NCBI GenBank assembly: GCA_030407315.1
Contig: JALQPE010002710.1
Span: 55,951-119,950, forward strand
Length of the DNA: 64,000 bases
Source: Asparagopsis taxiformis
Taxonomy: Eukaryota; Rhodophyta; Florideophyceae; Bonnemaisoniales; Bonnemaisoniaceae
Reading direction: 5' to 3'
The translations under genes and the position numbers were made by a program. The stretch's first letter is position 1. The number at the start of each line of letters is the position of its first letter. Under the pieces are notes generated by a model. That model was not told the origin of the DNA. It searched no databases and saw only the letters and a program-made list of their open reading frames with translations. Positions 51,821 through 61,901 of this stretch are shown in pieces.

Positions 51821-54800
51821 CTACACATTCGTCAATGTGGACGAGCGGACGCCTCGGCGAAATCAATGCTACGGAGCATCGAATCGAACTCGAACCGGGC
51901 ACGCGGCCCATACGTTCAATGCCCTATCGTCAGGGTCCGGCTTTACGTACGATAGCCGAGGAGCAGATCACGAAGATGCTCAACGAAGGGGTTATCGAAC
52001 CCGCGTCCAGCGAATGGGCGTCACCAATCGTGTTGGTGCCGAAGAAGGACGGATCCTTACGTTTCTGTGTCGATTACAGGCGTTTGAACGCGAAAACGAT
52101 CGCTGATTCGTACCCGCTTCCTCGTATGGAAGATTGCCTCGATTCGTTGGGCGACGCCGCCATCTTCACGACACTCGATTGTAACGCCGGTTACTGGCAA
52201 GTGCCCGTCTCCGCCGAGGACCGTGATAAGACAACGTTTACGTCTTTCATGGGAACGTATCGCTACGTGCGAATGCCATTCGGGCTACGAAATGCCCCCG
52301 CTACGTTTCAGCGGACGTTGGACATCATCCTCTCCGGAGTACGTTGGCAATCGTGCCTGGTCTACTTAGACGACGTAATCGTCTTTTCGAAAGACCTCGA
52401 GTCTCACCTGGGTCACGTTGACCAGGTGCTTTCCCTGCTACGCGCAGCGGGAGTAACGTTAAAGCTCACGAAGTGCTCGTTCTTTCAACCACGAGTTGAC
52501 TACCTGGGGCACGTGATTACCCCAGGGAAGCTGCACGTCGCAGCTCGGAACAAGGAAGCCTTTCGTACGGCTACGTTCCCACGCGACAAGACGCAATGTC
52601 GATCGTTTTTGGGCGCGGCCAACGTTTACCGCCGTTTCGTAAAGGCGTATGCCGAGATCGCTCGGCCACTCAACACGATGTTGAAGAAGGACGCTTCCCC
52701 CGATTGGACGAACCCAACGGACTCGCAAACGAATGCGTTCGAAACGTTGAAGACAATACTGGTGTCGCCACCAGTATTGCACCTTCCGAAGGCGGGACGT
52801 CCGTTCATGATCGATACCGACGCGTCGGCGTATCAGCTGGGAGCTACGTTGCTCCAACAGCAGAACGAAGATAAACCCAACGAATGGGTGCCGATTGGGT
52901 ACTGGTCGAAGACCCTCAACGAAACCGAACGCGGTTACTCGGCAACGGAGCGCGAGTGTTACTCCGTCGTTTGGGCGATAACGTCGCTCCGACCCTACGT
53001 AGAGGGTCAACGATTTACCGTACGTACGGATCACGAAGCCTTACGTTGGCTGATGACGTTGACGGACGCGTCCGGACGACTACTACGATGGAGGCTACGC
53101 GTTGCCGAATTCGATTTCGAAGTCACGTACAGGCCTGGGCGCGTGCACCAGGTACCTGACGCTTTATCACGTGTGATATCTACGTATGACGACGGTCGAC
53201 CCGTCGACGATGACGTACCATCGTACGGGGACGCGGTCCTCGTGACGACTCGCAGTCGGCGACAACCCACACGAAATGGGCAAGGACGAACGACGTCCGT
53301 ACGTAAAAAGGCAACGAATGCCAGGGGTCACGACGACCCGTCGAACGAGACTCGTGATGAACGAACATCGGCCACGACGGCTGGCCACGATGGCCTCGAG
53401 TTCAACCGCGACGCGACGCTCGATGACGTTCTCGACGAGGAACCGGATTTCCTCGACGAACAGCGCGCTGCCGAAGACGATTCGGCACGCGTGCCACCAG
53501 CTGACGTTCAGCTTCCCATTACGAGGGACGAGCTTATCGAAGCTCAACGCGAGGACGCGTTCTGTCAAACGATACTGACACGACAGTCCGAGACGCAGGA
53601 CGCTGCATTCTTCGAAGGCCACGATGGCTTACTCCGACGCCGGAACCCTCACGGTGAGGAACGTACACAAATCGTTGTGCCGGCTTCGTTACGGCCGCGG
53701 CTGCTGGAGTTAACGCACCACCACGTCCTCGCTGGACATCCCGGGCAAACGCGTATGTACTATACCCTACGGAGGACGTACTACTGGCCCGCGATGGCCG
53801 CCGACATCCACGCAACGGTACGAAACTGCGTTGGATGTGCGAAGAACCGCGTGAAGCTTCGCAAACGGACGAACCCGTTACGTTTATTTCCGGCTACGGA
53901 GCCGCTGCGAGACCTATGTATCGACATACTAGGTCCGCTTACGAAGACCACGCGTGGTAACCGATTTATCCTCGTGATAACGGACCGCTTCACGAAGCTG
54001 ACTAGAGTCGTACCTCTACGAAATATCGATTCCGCCAACGTGGCGAGCGCGTTCGTCAACGCGTGGGTCTTCTCGTATGGACCCCCACGGACGCTCATAA
54101 GCGATAACGGAAAGCAGTTCGCTGCTAAGTTTTTCCAGCGCGTCTGCAACGAAATCGGCGTGACGAACGTCTTTACGTCGACGTACCACCCCCAAACGAA
54201 CGGGCAGGTGGAGCGCTACAACAGGACGATCCTGGCGATGCTGCGCAATTACGTGAACGAAAACCAGAACGACTGGGATCGATACGCATCGGCGTTAACG
54301 TTTGCGTACAACACGCATGTGCATTCGAGCACGGGCACGACGCCCTTCGATTTGATTCTCACGAATCCACCGCCACCGTTGGCGCTACACACGTCGGTAA
54401 CGAACCGCGAACTACCCGACGGGGGAGGGCGAGCCACTTACGTTCGTGAGCTCGCCACAACGATGGACAACGCGTATCGAACGCTGAAGGCCGCGCAGGC
54501 ACGTTATAAACGAAATTTCGACAAACGAGTCCGTGTCTCGAATCGAAACATCCGCGCGGGAGAATACGTATTCATCGACCCGACGGACGGGACCACGAAG
54601 GGCACGAAGCTCGGCAACCACGCGTTGGGACCGTTCCGCGTACTACGTAACGACGTACGAACGTTCGTCATCCAACGAGGAGACGTAGTTGAACGTGTCA
54701 ACTCGGACCGCGTTGCGTACGCGCCAACGCCGGCGAACGCGCCCCCGCCGGAGCCATACGATGCCACCGAGGCAGACCTCGACAAGAACCGCGACGGTCC

Positions 54801-54969
54801 AGCGTATGTAGTAGACGACCTACTCAACCACCGCGTGAACGAGGACGGAACGTTAGACTTCCTCGTGAAGTGGGTCGGGTATCGTAACCCTACGTGGGAA
54901 CCCCGCCGGAACGTATCTGAAGAGAGCGTCTCTCGATACTTCGCACGCGTGCGACGAGCAACAACGTGA
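51769..54969 (+). CDS. pol: Gypsy-2 RT-RNase H-integrase-chromodomain polyprotein
   Basis: About 1066 codons in the -1 frame after pro, with no ATG at its start and open far upstream, so it should be reached by a second frameshift. RT: LVPKKDGSLRFCVDYRRLN and YLDD (about 52363-52374). RNase H: DTDASAYQLGATL (about 52810), ERECYSVVWA and RTDHEALRWL. Integrase HHCC finger: LTHHHVLAGHPGQ...CVGCAK. Integrase core: DILGPL, SDNGKQF (about 54100) and GQVERYNR (about 54202). The chromodomain at the C-terminus (about 54803-54960; VDDLLNHRVNEDGTLDFLVKWVGYRNPTWEP) has the aromatic residues expected of a histone-tail binder. An intact, probably active copy. Confidence 0.93.
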   Translation: MSHLDDEDLRKRINEMLATHSSMWTSGRLGEINATEHRIELEPGTRPIRSMPYRQGPALRTIAEEQITKMLNEGVIEPASSEWASPIVLVPKKDGSLRFCVDYRRLNAKTIADSYPLPRMEDCLDSLGDAAIFTTLDCNAGYWQVPVSAEDRDKTTFTSFMGTYRYVRMPFGLRNAPATFQRTLDIILSGVRWQSCLVYLDDVIVFSKDLESHLGHVDQVLSLLRAAGVTLKLTKCSFFQPRVDYLGHVITPGKLHVAARNKEAFRTATFPRDKTQCRSFLGAANVYRRFVKAYAEIARPLNTMLKKDASPDWTNPTDSQTNAFETLKTILVSPPVLHLPKAGRPFMIDTDASAYQLGATLLQQQNEDKPNEWVPIGYWSKTLNETERGYSATERECYSVVWAITSLRPYVEGQRFTVRTDHEALRWLMTLTDASGRLLRWRLRVAEFDFEVTYRPGRVHQVPDALSRVISTYDDGRPVDDDVPSYGDAVLVTTRSRRQPTRNGQGRTTSVRKKATNARGHDDPSNETRDERTSATTAGHDGLEFNRDATLDDVLDEEPDFLDEQRAAEDDSARVPPADVQLPITRDELIEAQREDAFCQTILTRQSETQDAAFFEGHDGLLRRRNPHGEERTQIVVPASLRPRLLELTHHHVLAGHPGQTRMYYTLRRTYYWPAMAADIHATVRNCVGCAKNRVKLRKRTNPLRLFPATEPLRDLCIDILGPLTKTTRGNRFILVITDRFTKLTRVVPLRNIDSANVASAFVNAWVFSYGPPRTLISDNGKQFAAKFFQRVCNEIGVTNVFTSTYHPQTNGQVERYNRTILAMLRNYVNENQNDWDRYASALTFAYNTHVHSSTGTTPFDLILTNPPPPLALHTSVTNRELPDGGGRATYVRELATTMDNAYRTLKAAQARYKRNFDKRVRVSNRNIRAGEYVFIDPTDGTTKGTKLGNHALGPFRVLRNDVRTFVIQRGDVVERVNSDRVAYAPTPANAPPPEPYDATEADLDKNRDGPAYVVDDLLNHRVNEDGTLDFLVKWVGYRNPTWEPRRNVSEESVSRYFARVRRATT

Positions 54970-57694
54970 AAGGCCACGACGGCCCCCGAAAACGCACACG
55001 AGCGTCGGGTTAAGCGCACGCGTGCGCGACGTTGCACGATGCAACAAACGAAGGCGACGAGCCGCACGAACGAGAAGCGAAGGCACAACGAGTGGCCGGG
55101 ACGTCCACCCTTGCGTTGGGGGGGCGCGCGATGCGTGCTAGAGCCGTCGCTCTTTTCGTTTTCGACACCATACGTTGGTGGAGGCACGAGCGCCAACGAA
55201 AGATTGGACGACGAGTCCACGCGCGGACGATTCACACGATGTGAAGAGCCACGACTGGCTCGACAGTGTTGACCGCCCCACGGGCAAAGGTGACGACACC
55301 ACGGGCCACGGACGGACAACACGTCAGATTTTTCGCGCGAAAAATTATACTTGGGCCAGCGGGCCATGGGCGCACGGTACGAAACATCGGGCCGATTACA
55401 GTGCGCTAATCCGGCCAAATCTCGGGACACGCGTGCCCCGAAAATTTCGTAATTTTGGCACGTCACGTGAGCCATCGCACGTCCCCGTGGACAGCCGCTG
55501 ACAACGAGTCGCATCGACCAACGAGGTCAACGCCAAACAGCTCGCGAGCTAACGGCAACGTGACGCCGGAAGGCGGAGAAACGACGTAGGACGGACGCGT
55601 CCCCAACGAAGATGGCAACGGCCTCATTACGAAACTTCCCGCACGAAGCGGAACGAAGCTATACGTTAGCCGACGAATTAGACCAACGGGTCTCAGCGCA
55701 CGAAGCGCGCGAGTGAAGCGTGCGAACGACGAGCCAACGAGGCCGCGACGACGGACGGCGAACCGAATCGCCATCGTGAGGCACGACGCCGAACACGGTA
55801 GCCACGTACGGCAACCACGGAACGACACAACGGTGTCCTGCCACGCGGGCATAGCGAATGACGCGCGAAAGCGAAAAGCCCGCCGGCTAGTCGAGACGCA
55901 CGAGCAAACCCGAAAGGGGTTGACCACGTACGGTCACGAAGGCTAAGACGCGCACGTCCGCATCGCAAAACGAGAAGCTAACGAGCTTAGACCCCGTTCG
56001 AATTCGAAGGCGCGCGCGGCACCGGCCACGTCGGCCAGGATACGAGCGCGTACGCGGACGTCGCTAACGATAACGACGCACGCCAACGGGCCGAACGTAC
56101 GAAACGAAATACGAATACGCAACGGCGTACAAGCTGGTAGCCAACGTAAACGGCACAGCTGAAGGCAACGTCTGCCGACGAACCTGGCTCACGTAACAGC
56201 CTCAAACGCCCGCGGGCGTGCGAAACGACTTCGTCAATCGCGTCCCCGTCGGGTTCGCAAGTCGAATAAACTAAATTACGCAACGGCGTAGAGGGCGAGC
56301 ATTACGTATGCCCAAGTGCACGTCGCACCACATAACGGATGAGCTAACGAAACGCTCCTCGGACGCCGCGGCGAACGACGCCACCACGCGAAGCGGACTA
56401 GCGCAACGGTTGCGCCACCGGCTAACGTGAAGCCGCGGGAACGTAAAGCGCGACGGCGCTAACGGTGTTAACGGCTATACGAAAAGCCAAGCCCGCCGGC
56501 AAAGACGTTGTGAACGGAACTGCGACGCACCACGACGCACCGCCGCGTACACGCAACGGCGTGAAACGTCAAGCCAACTCACGCGCGAGTCGGCCTGACG
56601 TTTGGCGAATTTTCCGTCCAGCTCATCGGAGCAAATTAAAATTGGCACCGGCGTGCTACGTGCCAAAGAGCTCGAATGCTCAACGGAATTCGACACCCGA
56701 CGGGGTTATCCGCACGAGGAACGACGGCGGAAACGAATTCCGAGATAGTTACAAAATGATAACGCCACTGGCCAACGTGAAGCCGCGGGAACGTGAAGCG
56801 CGACGGCGCTAATGACGTCAATGGCTATACGAAAAGCCAAGCCCGCCGGCCACCACGTCGTCAGCGAAACCGCAACGTACTGCGACGAATTGCTGCGTAC
56901 ACGCCACGGCGTAGAACGTCAAACCGACTCACGTGCGAGTCGGTCTGACGTTCGATGAAATTTTCACCTAGCTCATCGGAGCAAATTAAAATTAGCACCG
57001 ACGTGCTACGCGCTAAAGAGCTCGAATGCTCAACGGAATTTGACACCCGACGGGGTTATCCGGACGAGAAACGACGGCGGAAACGATTTCTGAGTTAGTT
57101 ACTAAATGATACGCACGCCAACGGGCTCTACGGTCGAGGTTAACGTACCACTCGCAGTGAAAAGCCGCCGCTACGCGCCGCCGCTTTGCCGAATAATCGC
57201 GTGTGTTACGAACCTGCCAACGGGCACGCGCCGCCGCGAACTCGAAGCACGGGCTACGTAAGCCTTACGACACCCGACGGGGTAGACGCCACAACAAAAA
57301 AAATTGTGGGGAGGGGCTTAACGCTAACCCCTCCCCCGCTGCAGACGACCTGCCAACACGTATTACGAAGCTCAACGGAGCCATGCGATTACGCAAAGAA
57401 ACAAACGAAGGTTTACGAAGCAGCTCGATGCTAAAAGCCTACGAGGCCTACGACTAACCACGGAACGATGCCAACGGGCGGGCCGCGATGATTACGAAAG
57501 AGCCGGAGCGCACGCGCGCGCTCCGGCGCCGTGGCGATTCGATCAGCCAACCGGGCCGCGTACGTTTAAACGAGATTTTTCGGGACAACTGCCACGTCCG
57601 CAGTTGTACCCGAAAAGGCGCCACGGCCCCGTGTCTCAGGCGCGTCCTGAAGGGCCTCGCGTGGCCGGGACGTCCACGTGTGGGGGTGGGGCTG
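54970..57694 (+). repeat. Gypsy-2 3' noncoding region with tandem repeat and hairpins
   Basis: 2.7 kb without a coding frame. It holds a 350-bp tandem duplication (units begin AACGTGAAGCCGCGGG at about 56424 and 56774), each with GCTATACGAAAAGCCAAGC and ACACCCGACGGGG; a further partial ACACCCGACGGGG copy is at about 57270. There is an 18-bp perfect palindrome ATTTTTCGCGCGAAAAAT at 55328-55345, a 10-bp stem GCCGGAGCGC/GCGCTCCGGC at 57502-57527, and a longer stem at 57577-57616 (TTTTCGGG and CAACTGC pairing with GCAGTTG and CCCGAAAA) about 80 bp before the 3' LTR. Gypsy-3 carries the same region. Confidence 0.75.
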
Positions 57695-58354
57695 TGTAGT
57701 ATACGTGGCAATTCCGAAATTGCAAATATTTACGTTTTTCCGCGGAATTCGAATCTCGGCGGACACGACCGGCGACAGCAATGCACGAACATTGCTGGCG
57801 CATGCGCGCGCGCAACCGGCACACGTGTGCAACGAACGTACTGGCAACGGCCAACGGACCAACGGGTCCCTACGTGTGACCCACAAGGTCCTTTCCCATT
57901 CGGGGACGTTACGCGCAGTGTTTACACTGTAAAGCGATGCCATCGTGGCCATATAGGTATTGGCATCGTGCCGGGAGGGAAAGGGGACAAGACAACGATC
58001 GAGCAACGGCTCTAGTCTACGACTGACTTCTACGTTTACGTTTACGTTTGGCCTAACGAGGCTTCGTCTCCGTCGAGCTGCGTACTCCCTACCCATCGCC
58101 GCACGTAAGGCTGATTGCGTGTAGTGCCTCCGGGCTTGGTCGAGAGCGCCTCCGGTGACGTACCACCTCGTGTGCTAACGTAATCCTCGCGTGGATTGTT
58201 GCGTCGTGACGCTCGTGTCTACTCGCTAACCACTCTACCTTCCTACCTAACAATACAGTCAAAACACCAGCGGGTGGACTGCTCGTTTCGTTTCGTAAGG
58301 ACAGCGTGTCCACTGGCTCGTACCAGCTACTTCTAGAACTAACGTGGTTCCACA
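57695..58354 (+). repeat. Gypsy-2 3' LTR
   Basis: 660 bp, ends TTCCACA directly before the duplicated GTATC and the resumed Copia-2 protease sequence. Confidence 0.95.
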
Positions 58355-58726
58355 GTATCATCGGCGAAGCGGAAGCGACGGCGAGACGTTTGTAGTCTCA
58401 GCCTTTTGCGGACACTGTTTGCTAGTTTCCTAGCTTCGCTTACTCCAATAACTGATAGAGGGGCACCTGTATCTAGACAGAAAGCAGGGTGCATAGGATG
58501 TTTTGATTTGATTGCGAGACTGGCGGCATGCACAGGTACAGTTACCAATGTGCGGTTCGCTCTGCACTTGAGTCTGCGTCTTTGGACATTAGTTCTGTTC
58601 AAGGGTTTCGCCTTGATTGGGCGCTGCTGATGGGACGCGGGAACGCGACGCCCTAGTGAAAAAACGTAGCAGGGATACACTGGACATGATGAACGGTGTC
58701 TGATACATCATTCTGATCCTGCAGAA
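58355..58726 (-). pseudogene. pol: Copia-2 protease N-part and end of gag
   Basis: 372 bp of Copia-2 between the two gypsy insertions. On the minus strand it encodes the last codons of gag, then the T-run slip region and the -1 frame from YPCYVFSLGRR to the protease active site (DTGAPLSVIG) and FADDT, where Gypsy-2 begins. It matches Copia-1 10607-10980. Confidence 0.9.
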
Positions 58727-59389
58727 TGTGGAACGATAGTTCGTTAGACGTAGTAGCTGGTACGAGCCAGTGGACACGCTGTCCTTACGAAACGAAACGA
58801 GCAGTCCACCCGCTGGTGTTTGACTGTATTGTTAGAACGGTAGAAGGTAGAGTGGTTAGCGAGTAGACACGAGCGTCACGACGCAACAATCCACGCGAGG
58901 ATTACGTTAGCACACGAGGTGGTACGTCACCGGAGGCGCTCTCGACCAAGCCCGGAGGCACTACACGCAATCAGCCTTACGTGCGGCGATGGGTAGGGAG
59001 TACGCAGCTCGACGGAGACGAAGCCTCGTTAGGCCAAACGTAAACGTAAACGTAGAAGTCAGTCGTAGACTAGAGCCGTTGCTCGATCGTTGTCTTGTCC
59101 CCTTTCCCTCCCGGCACGATGCCAATACCTATATGGCCACGATGGCATCGCTTTACAGTGTAAACACTGTTCGTAACGTCCCCGAATGGGAAAGGACCTT
59201 GTGGGTCACACGTAGGGACCCGTTGGTCCGTTGGCCGTTGCCAGTACGTTCGTTGCACACGTGTGCCGGTTGCGCGCGCGCATGCGCCAGCAATGTTCGT
59301 GCATTGCTGTCGCCGGTCGTGTCCGCCGAAATTCGAATTCCGCGGAAAACGTAAATATTTGCAATTTCGGAATTGCCACGTATACTACA
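58727..59389 (-). repeat. Gypsy-3 3' LTR
   Basis: About 663 bp, reverse complement of the Gypsy-2 LTR with small changes: a shuffled segment at the Copia-2 end, one A missing in the CGCGGAAAA run, and GTTCGTAACG in place of GTGCGTAACG near the end of the CACTG block. Confidence 0.93.
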
Positions 59390-61901
59390 CAGCCCCACCC
59401 CCACACGTGGACGTCCCGGCCACGCGAGGCCCTTCAGGACGCGCCTGAGACACGGGGCCGTGGCGCCTTTTCGGGTACAACTGCGGACGTGGCAGTTGTC
59501 CCGAAAAATCTCGTTTAAACGTACGCGGCCCGGTTGGCTGATCGAATCGCCACGGCGCCGGAGCGCGCGCGTGCGCTCCGGCTCTTTCGTAATCATCGCG
59601 GCCCGCCCGTTGGCGTCGTTCCGTGGTTAGTCGTAGGCCTCGTAGGCTTTTAGCATCGAGCTGCTTCGTAAACCTTCGTTTGTTTCTTTGCGTAATCGCA
59701 TGGCTCCGTTGAGCTTCGTAATACGTGTTGGCAGGTCGTCTGCAGCGGGGGAGGGGTTAGCGTTAAGCCCCTCCCCACAATTTTTTTGTTGTGGCGTCTA
59801 CCCCGTCGGGTGTCGTATGGCTTACGTAGCCCGTGCTTCGAGTTCGCGGCGACGCGTGCCCGTTGGCAGGTTCGTAGCACACGCAATTATTCGGCAAAGC
59901 GGCGGCGCGTAGCGGCGGCTTTTCACTGCGAGTGGTACGTTAACCTCGATCATAGAGCCCGTTGGCGTGCGCATCATTTAGTAACTAACTCGAAAATCGT
60001 TTCCACCGTCGTTTCTCGTTCGGATAACCCCGTCGGGTGTCGAATTTCGTTGAGCATTCGAGCTCCTTAGCGCGTAGCACATCGGTGCCAATTTTAATTT
60101 TGCTCCGATGAGCTTGGCGGAAAATTCGTCGAACATCAGACCGACGCGCACGTGAGTCGGTTTGACGTTCTACGCCGTGGCGTGTACGCAGTAATTCGTC
60201 GCAGTACGTTGCGGTTTCGTTGACAACGTGGTGGCCGGCGGGCTTGGCTTTTCGTATAGCCGTTGACGTCATTAGCGCCGTCGCGCTTCGCGTTGCCGCG
60301 GCTTCACGTTGGCCAGTGGCGATATCATTTTGTAACTATCTCGGAGTTCGTTTCCGCCGTCGTCCCTCGTGCGGATAACCCCGTCGGGTGTCGAATTCCG
60401 TTGAGCATTCGAGCTCTCTGGCACGTAGCACGTCGGTGCCAATTTAATTCGCTCCGGTGAGCCGGACGAAAAATTCGCTAAGCGTCAGGCCGACTCGCGC
60501 GTGAGTTGGCTTGACGTTTCACGCCGTTGCGTGTACGCGGCAGTGCGTCGTGGTTCCCTAGACAACGTTTTTGCCGGCGGGCTTGGCTTTTCGTATAGCC
60601 GTTAACGTTATTAGCGCCGTCGCGCTTCGCGTTTGCCGCGGCTTCACGTTAGCCGGTGGCGCAATCGTTGCGATAGTCCACTTCGCGTGGTAGCGACGTT
60701 CGCTGCGGCGTCCGAGGAGCGTTTCGTTAGCTCATTCGTTATGTGGTGTGACGTGCACCTGGGCATACGTAATGCTCGCCCTCTACGCCGTTGCGTAATT
60801 TCGTTTATTCGCCTTGCGAACCCGACGGGGACGCGATTGACGGGGTCGTTTCGCATGCCCGCGGGCGTTTGAGGCTGCCTCGTGAGCCAAGTTCGTCGGC
60901 AGACGTTGCCTTCAGCTGTGCCGTTTACGTTGGCTACCGCTTGGACGCCGTTGCGTATTCGTGTTTCGTTACGTGCGTTCGACTGGCCGGCGGGCTTTTC
61001 GCTTCCGCGCGTCGTTCGTTATGCCCGCGTGGCAGGACACCGTTGTATCGTTCCGTGGTTGCCGTACGTGGCTACCGCGTTCGGCGTCGTGCCTCACGGT
61101 GGCGATACGGTTCGCCGCCCGTCGTCGCGGCCTCGTTGGCTCGTCGTTCGCACGCTTTACTCGCGCGTTTCGTGCGCTGAGACTCGTTGGTCTAATTCGT
61201 CGGCTAACGTATAGCTTCGTTCCGCTTCGTGCGGGGAGTTTCGTAACGAGGCCGTTGCCATCTTCGTTGGGGACGCGTCCGTCCTACGTCGTTTCTCCGC
61301 CTTCCGGCGTCACGTTGCCGTTAGCTCGCGAGCTGTTTGGCGTTGACCTCGTTGGTCGATGCGACTCGTTGTCAGCGGTTGTCCACGGGGACGTACGATG
61401 GCTCACGTGACATGCCGAAATTACGAAATTTTCGGGGCACGCGTGTCCCGAGATTTGGCCGGATTAGCGCACTGTAATCGGCCCGATTTTTCGTACCGTG
61501 CGTCCATGGCCCGCTGGCCCAAGTATAATTTTTCGCGCGAAAAATCTGACGTGTTGTCCGTCCGTGGCCCATGATGTCGTCATCGTCGCCTGTGGGACGG
61601 ACAACACTGTCGAGCCAGTCGTGGCTCTTCACATCGTGTGAATCGTCCGCGCGTGGACTCGTCGTCCAATCTTTCGTTGGCGCTCGTGCCTCCACCAACG
61701 TATGGTGTCGAAAAACAAAAGAGCGACGGCTCTAGCACGCATCGCGCCCCCCCAACGCAAGGGTGGACGTCCCGGCCACTCGTTGTGCCTTCGCTTGTGG
61801 TTCGTGCGGCTCGTCGCCTTCGTTTGTTGCATCGTGCAACGTCGCGCACGCGTGCGCTTAACCCGACGCTCGTGTGCGTTTTCGGGGGCCGTCGTGGCCT
61901 T
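59390..61901 (-). repeat. Gypsy-3 3' noncoding region
   Basis: Counterpart of 54970-57694 in Gypsy-2, in reverse order, with the same tandem units (CCCGTCGGGTGTCG; GGCTTGGCTTTTCGTATAGCC), the TTTTTCGCGCGAAAAA palindrome (about 61530) and the 3' hairpins near 59450-59590. It differs from Gypsy-2 more than the flanking pol does, by substitutions and small indels. No coding frame is supported; the long minus/plus frames here are by-products of high CpG content. Confidence 0.7.

Larger units (their letters stand above)
47280..58354 (+). mobile_element. Gypsy-2: complete Ty3/gypsy element with chromodomain and a long 3' noncoding region
   Basis: An 11,075-bp element with 660-bp LTRs (47280-47939 and 57695-58354), TGTAGTATACG...TTCCACA, differing by a few bases. 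The GTATC target duplication lies in Copia-2. The primer-binding site starts TGGTCTCTCGACC at 47941. The polypurine tract GGGGGTGGGG lies just before the 3' LTR. Three frames, each -1 to the last, encode Gag, protease, and RT-RNase H-integrase-chromodomain. About 2.7 kb between pol and the 3' LTR is noncoding. This is a different family from Gypsy-1. The sequence is strikingly rich in AACG/TACG words. Confidence 0.95.
43798..58726 (-). mobile_element. Copia-2: copia element split by Gypsy-2 and Gypsy-3
   Basis: Minus-strand copy of the same family as Copia-1. Present here: the 3' LTR (43798-44287), pol (44352-47279) and, beyond Gypsy-2, the protease start and the end of gag (58355-58726). Gypsy-2 entered at the codons for FADDT|F of the protease region (duplicated GTATC at 47275-47279 and 58355-58359). 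Gypsy-3 entered at the end of gag (CAGAA at 58722-58726), so the rest of gag and the 5' LTR must be to the right of the window. Without the insertions its pol frame would be intact. Confidence 0.92.

Noticed and set aside
54504..55514. 336-codon antisense frame at the end of Gypsy-2 pol
   Set aside because: It overlaps the chromodomain coding strand and its peptide is a reverse-strand by-product, also present in Gypsy-3.
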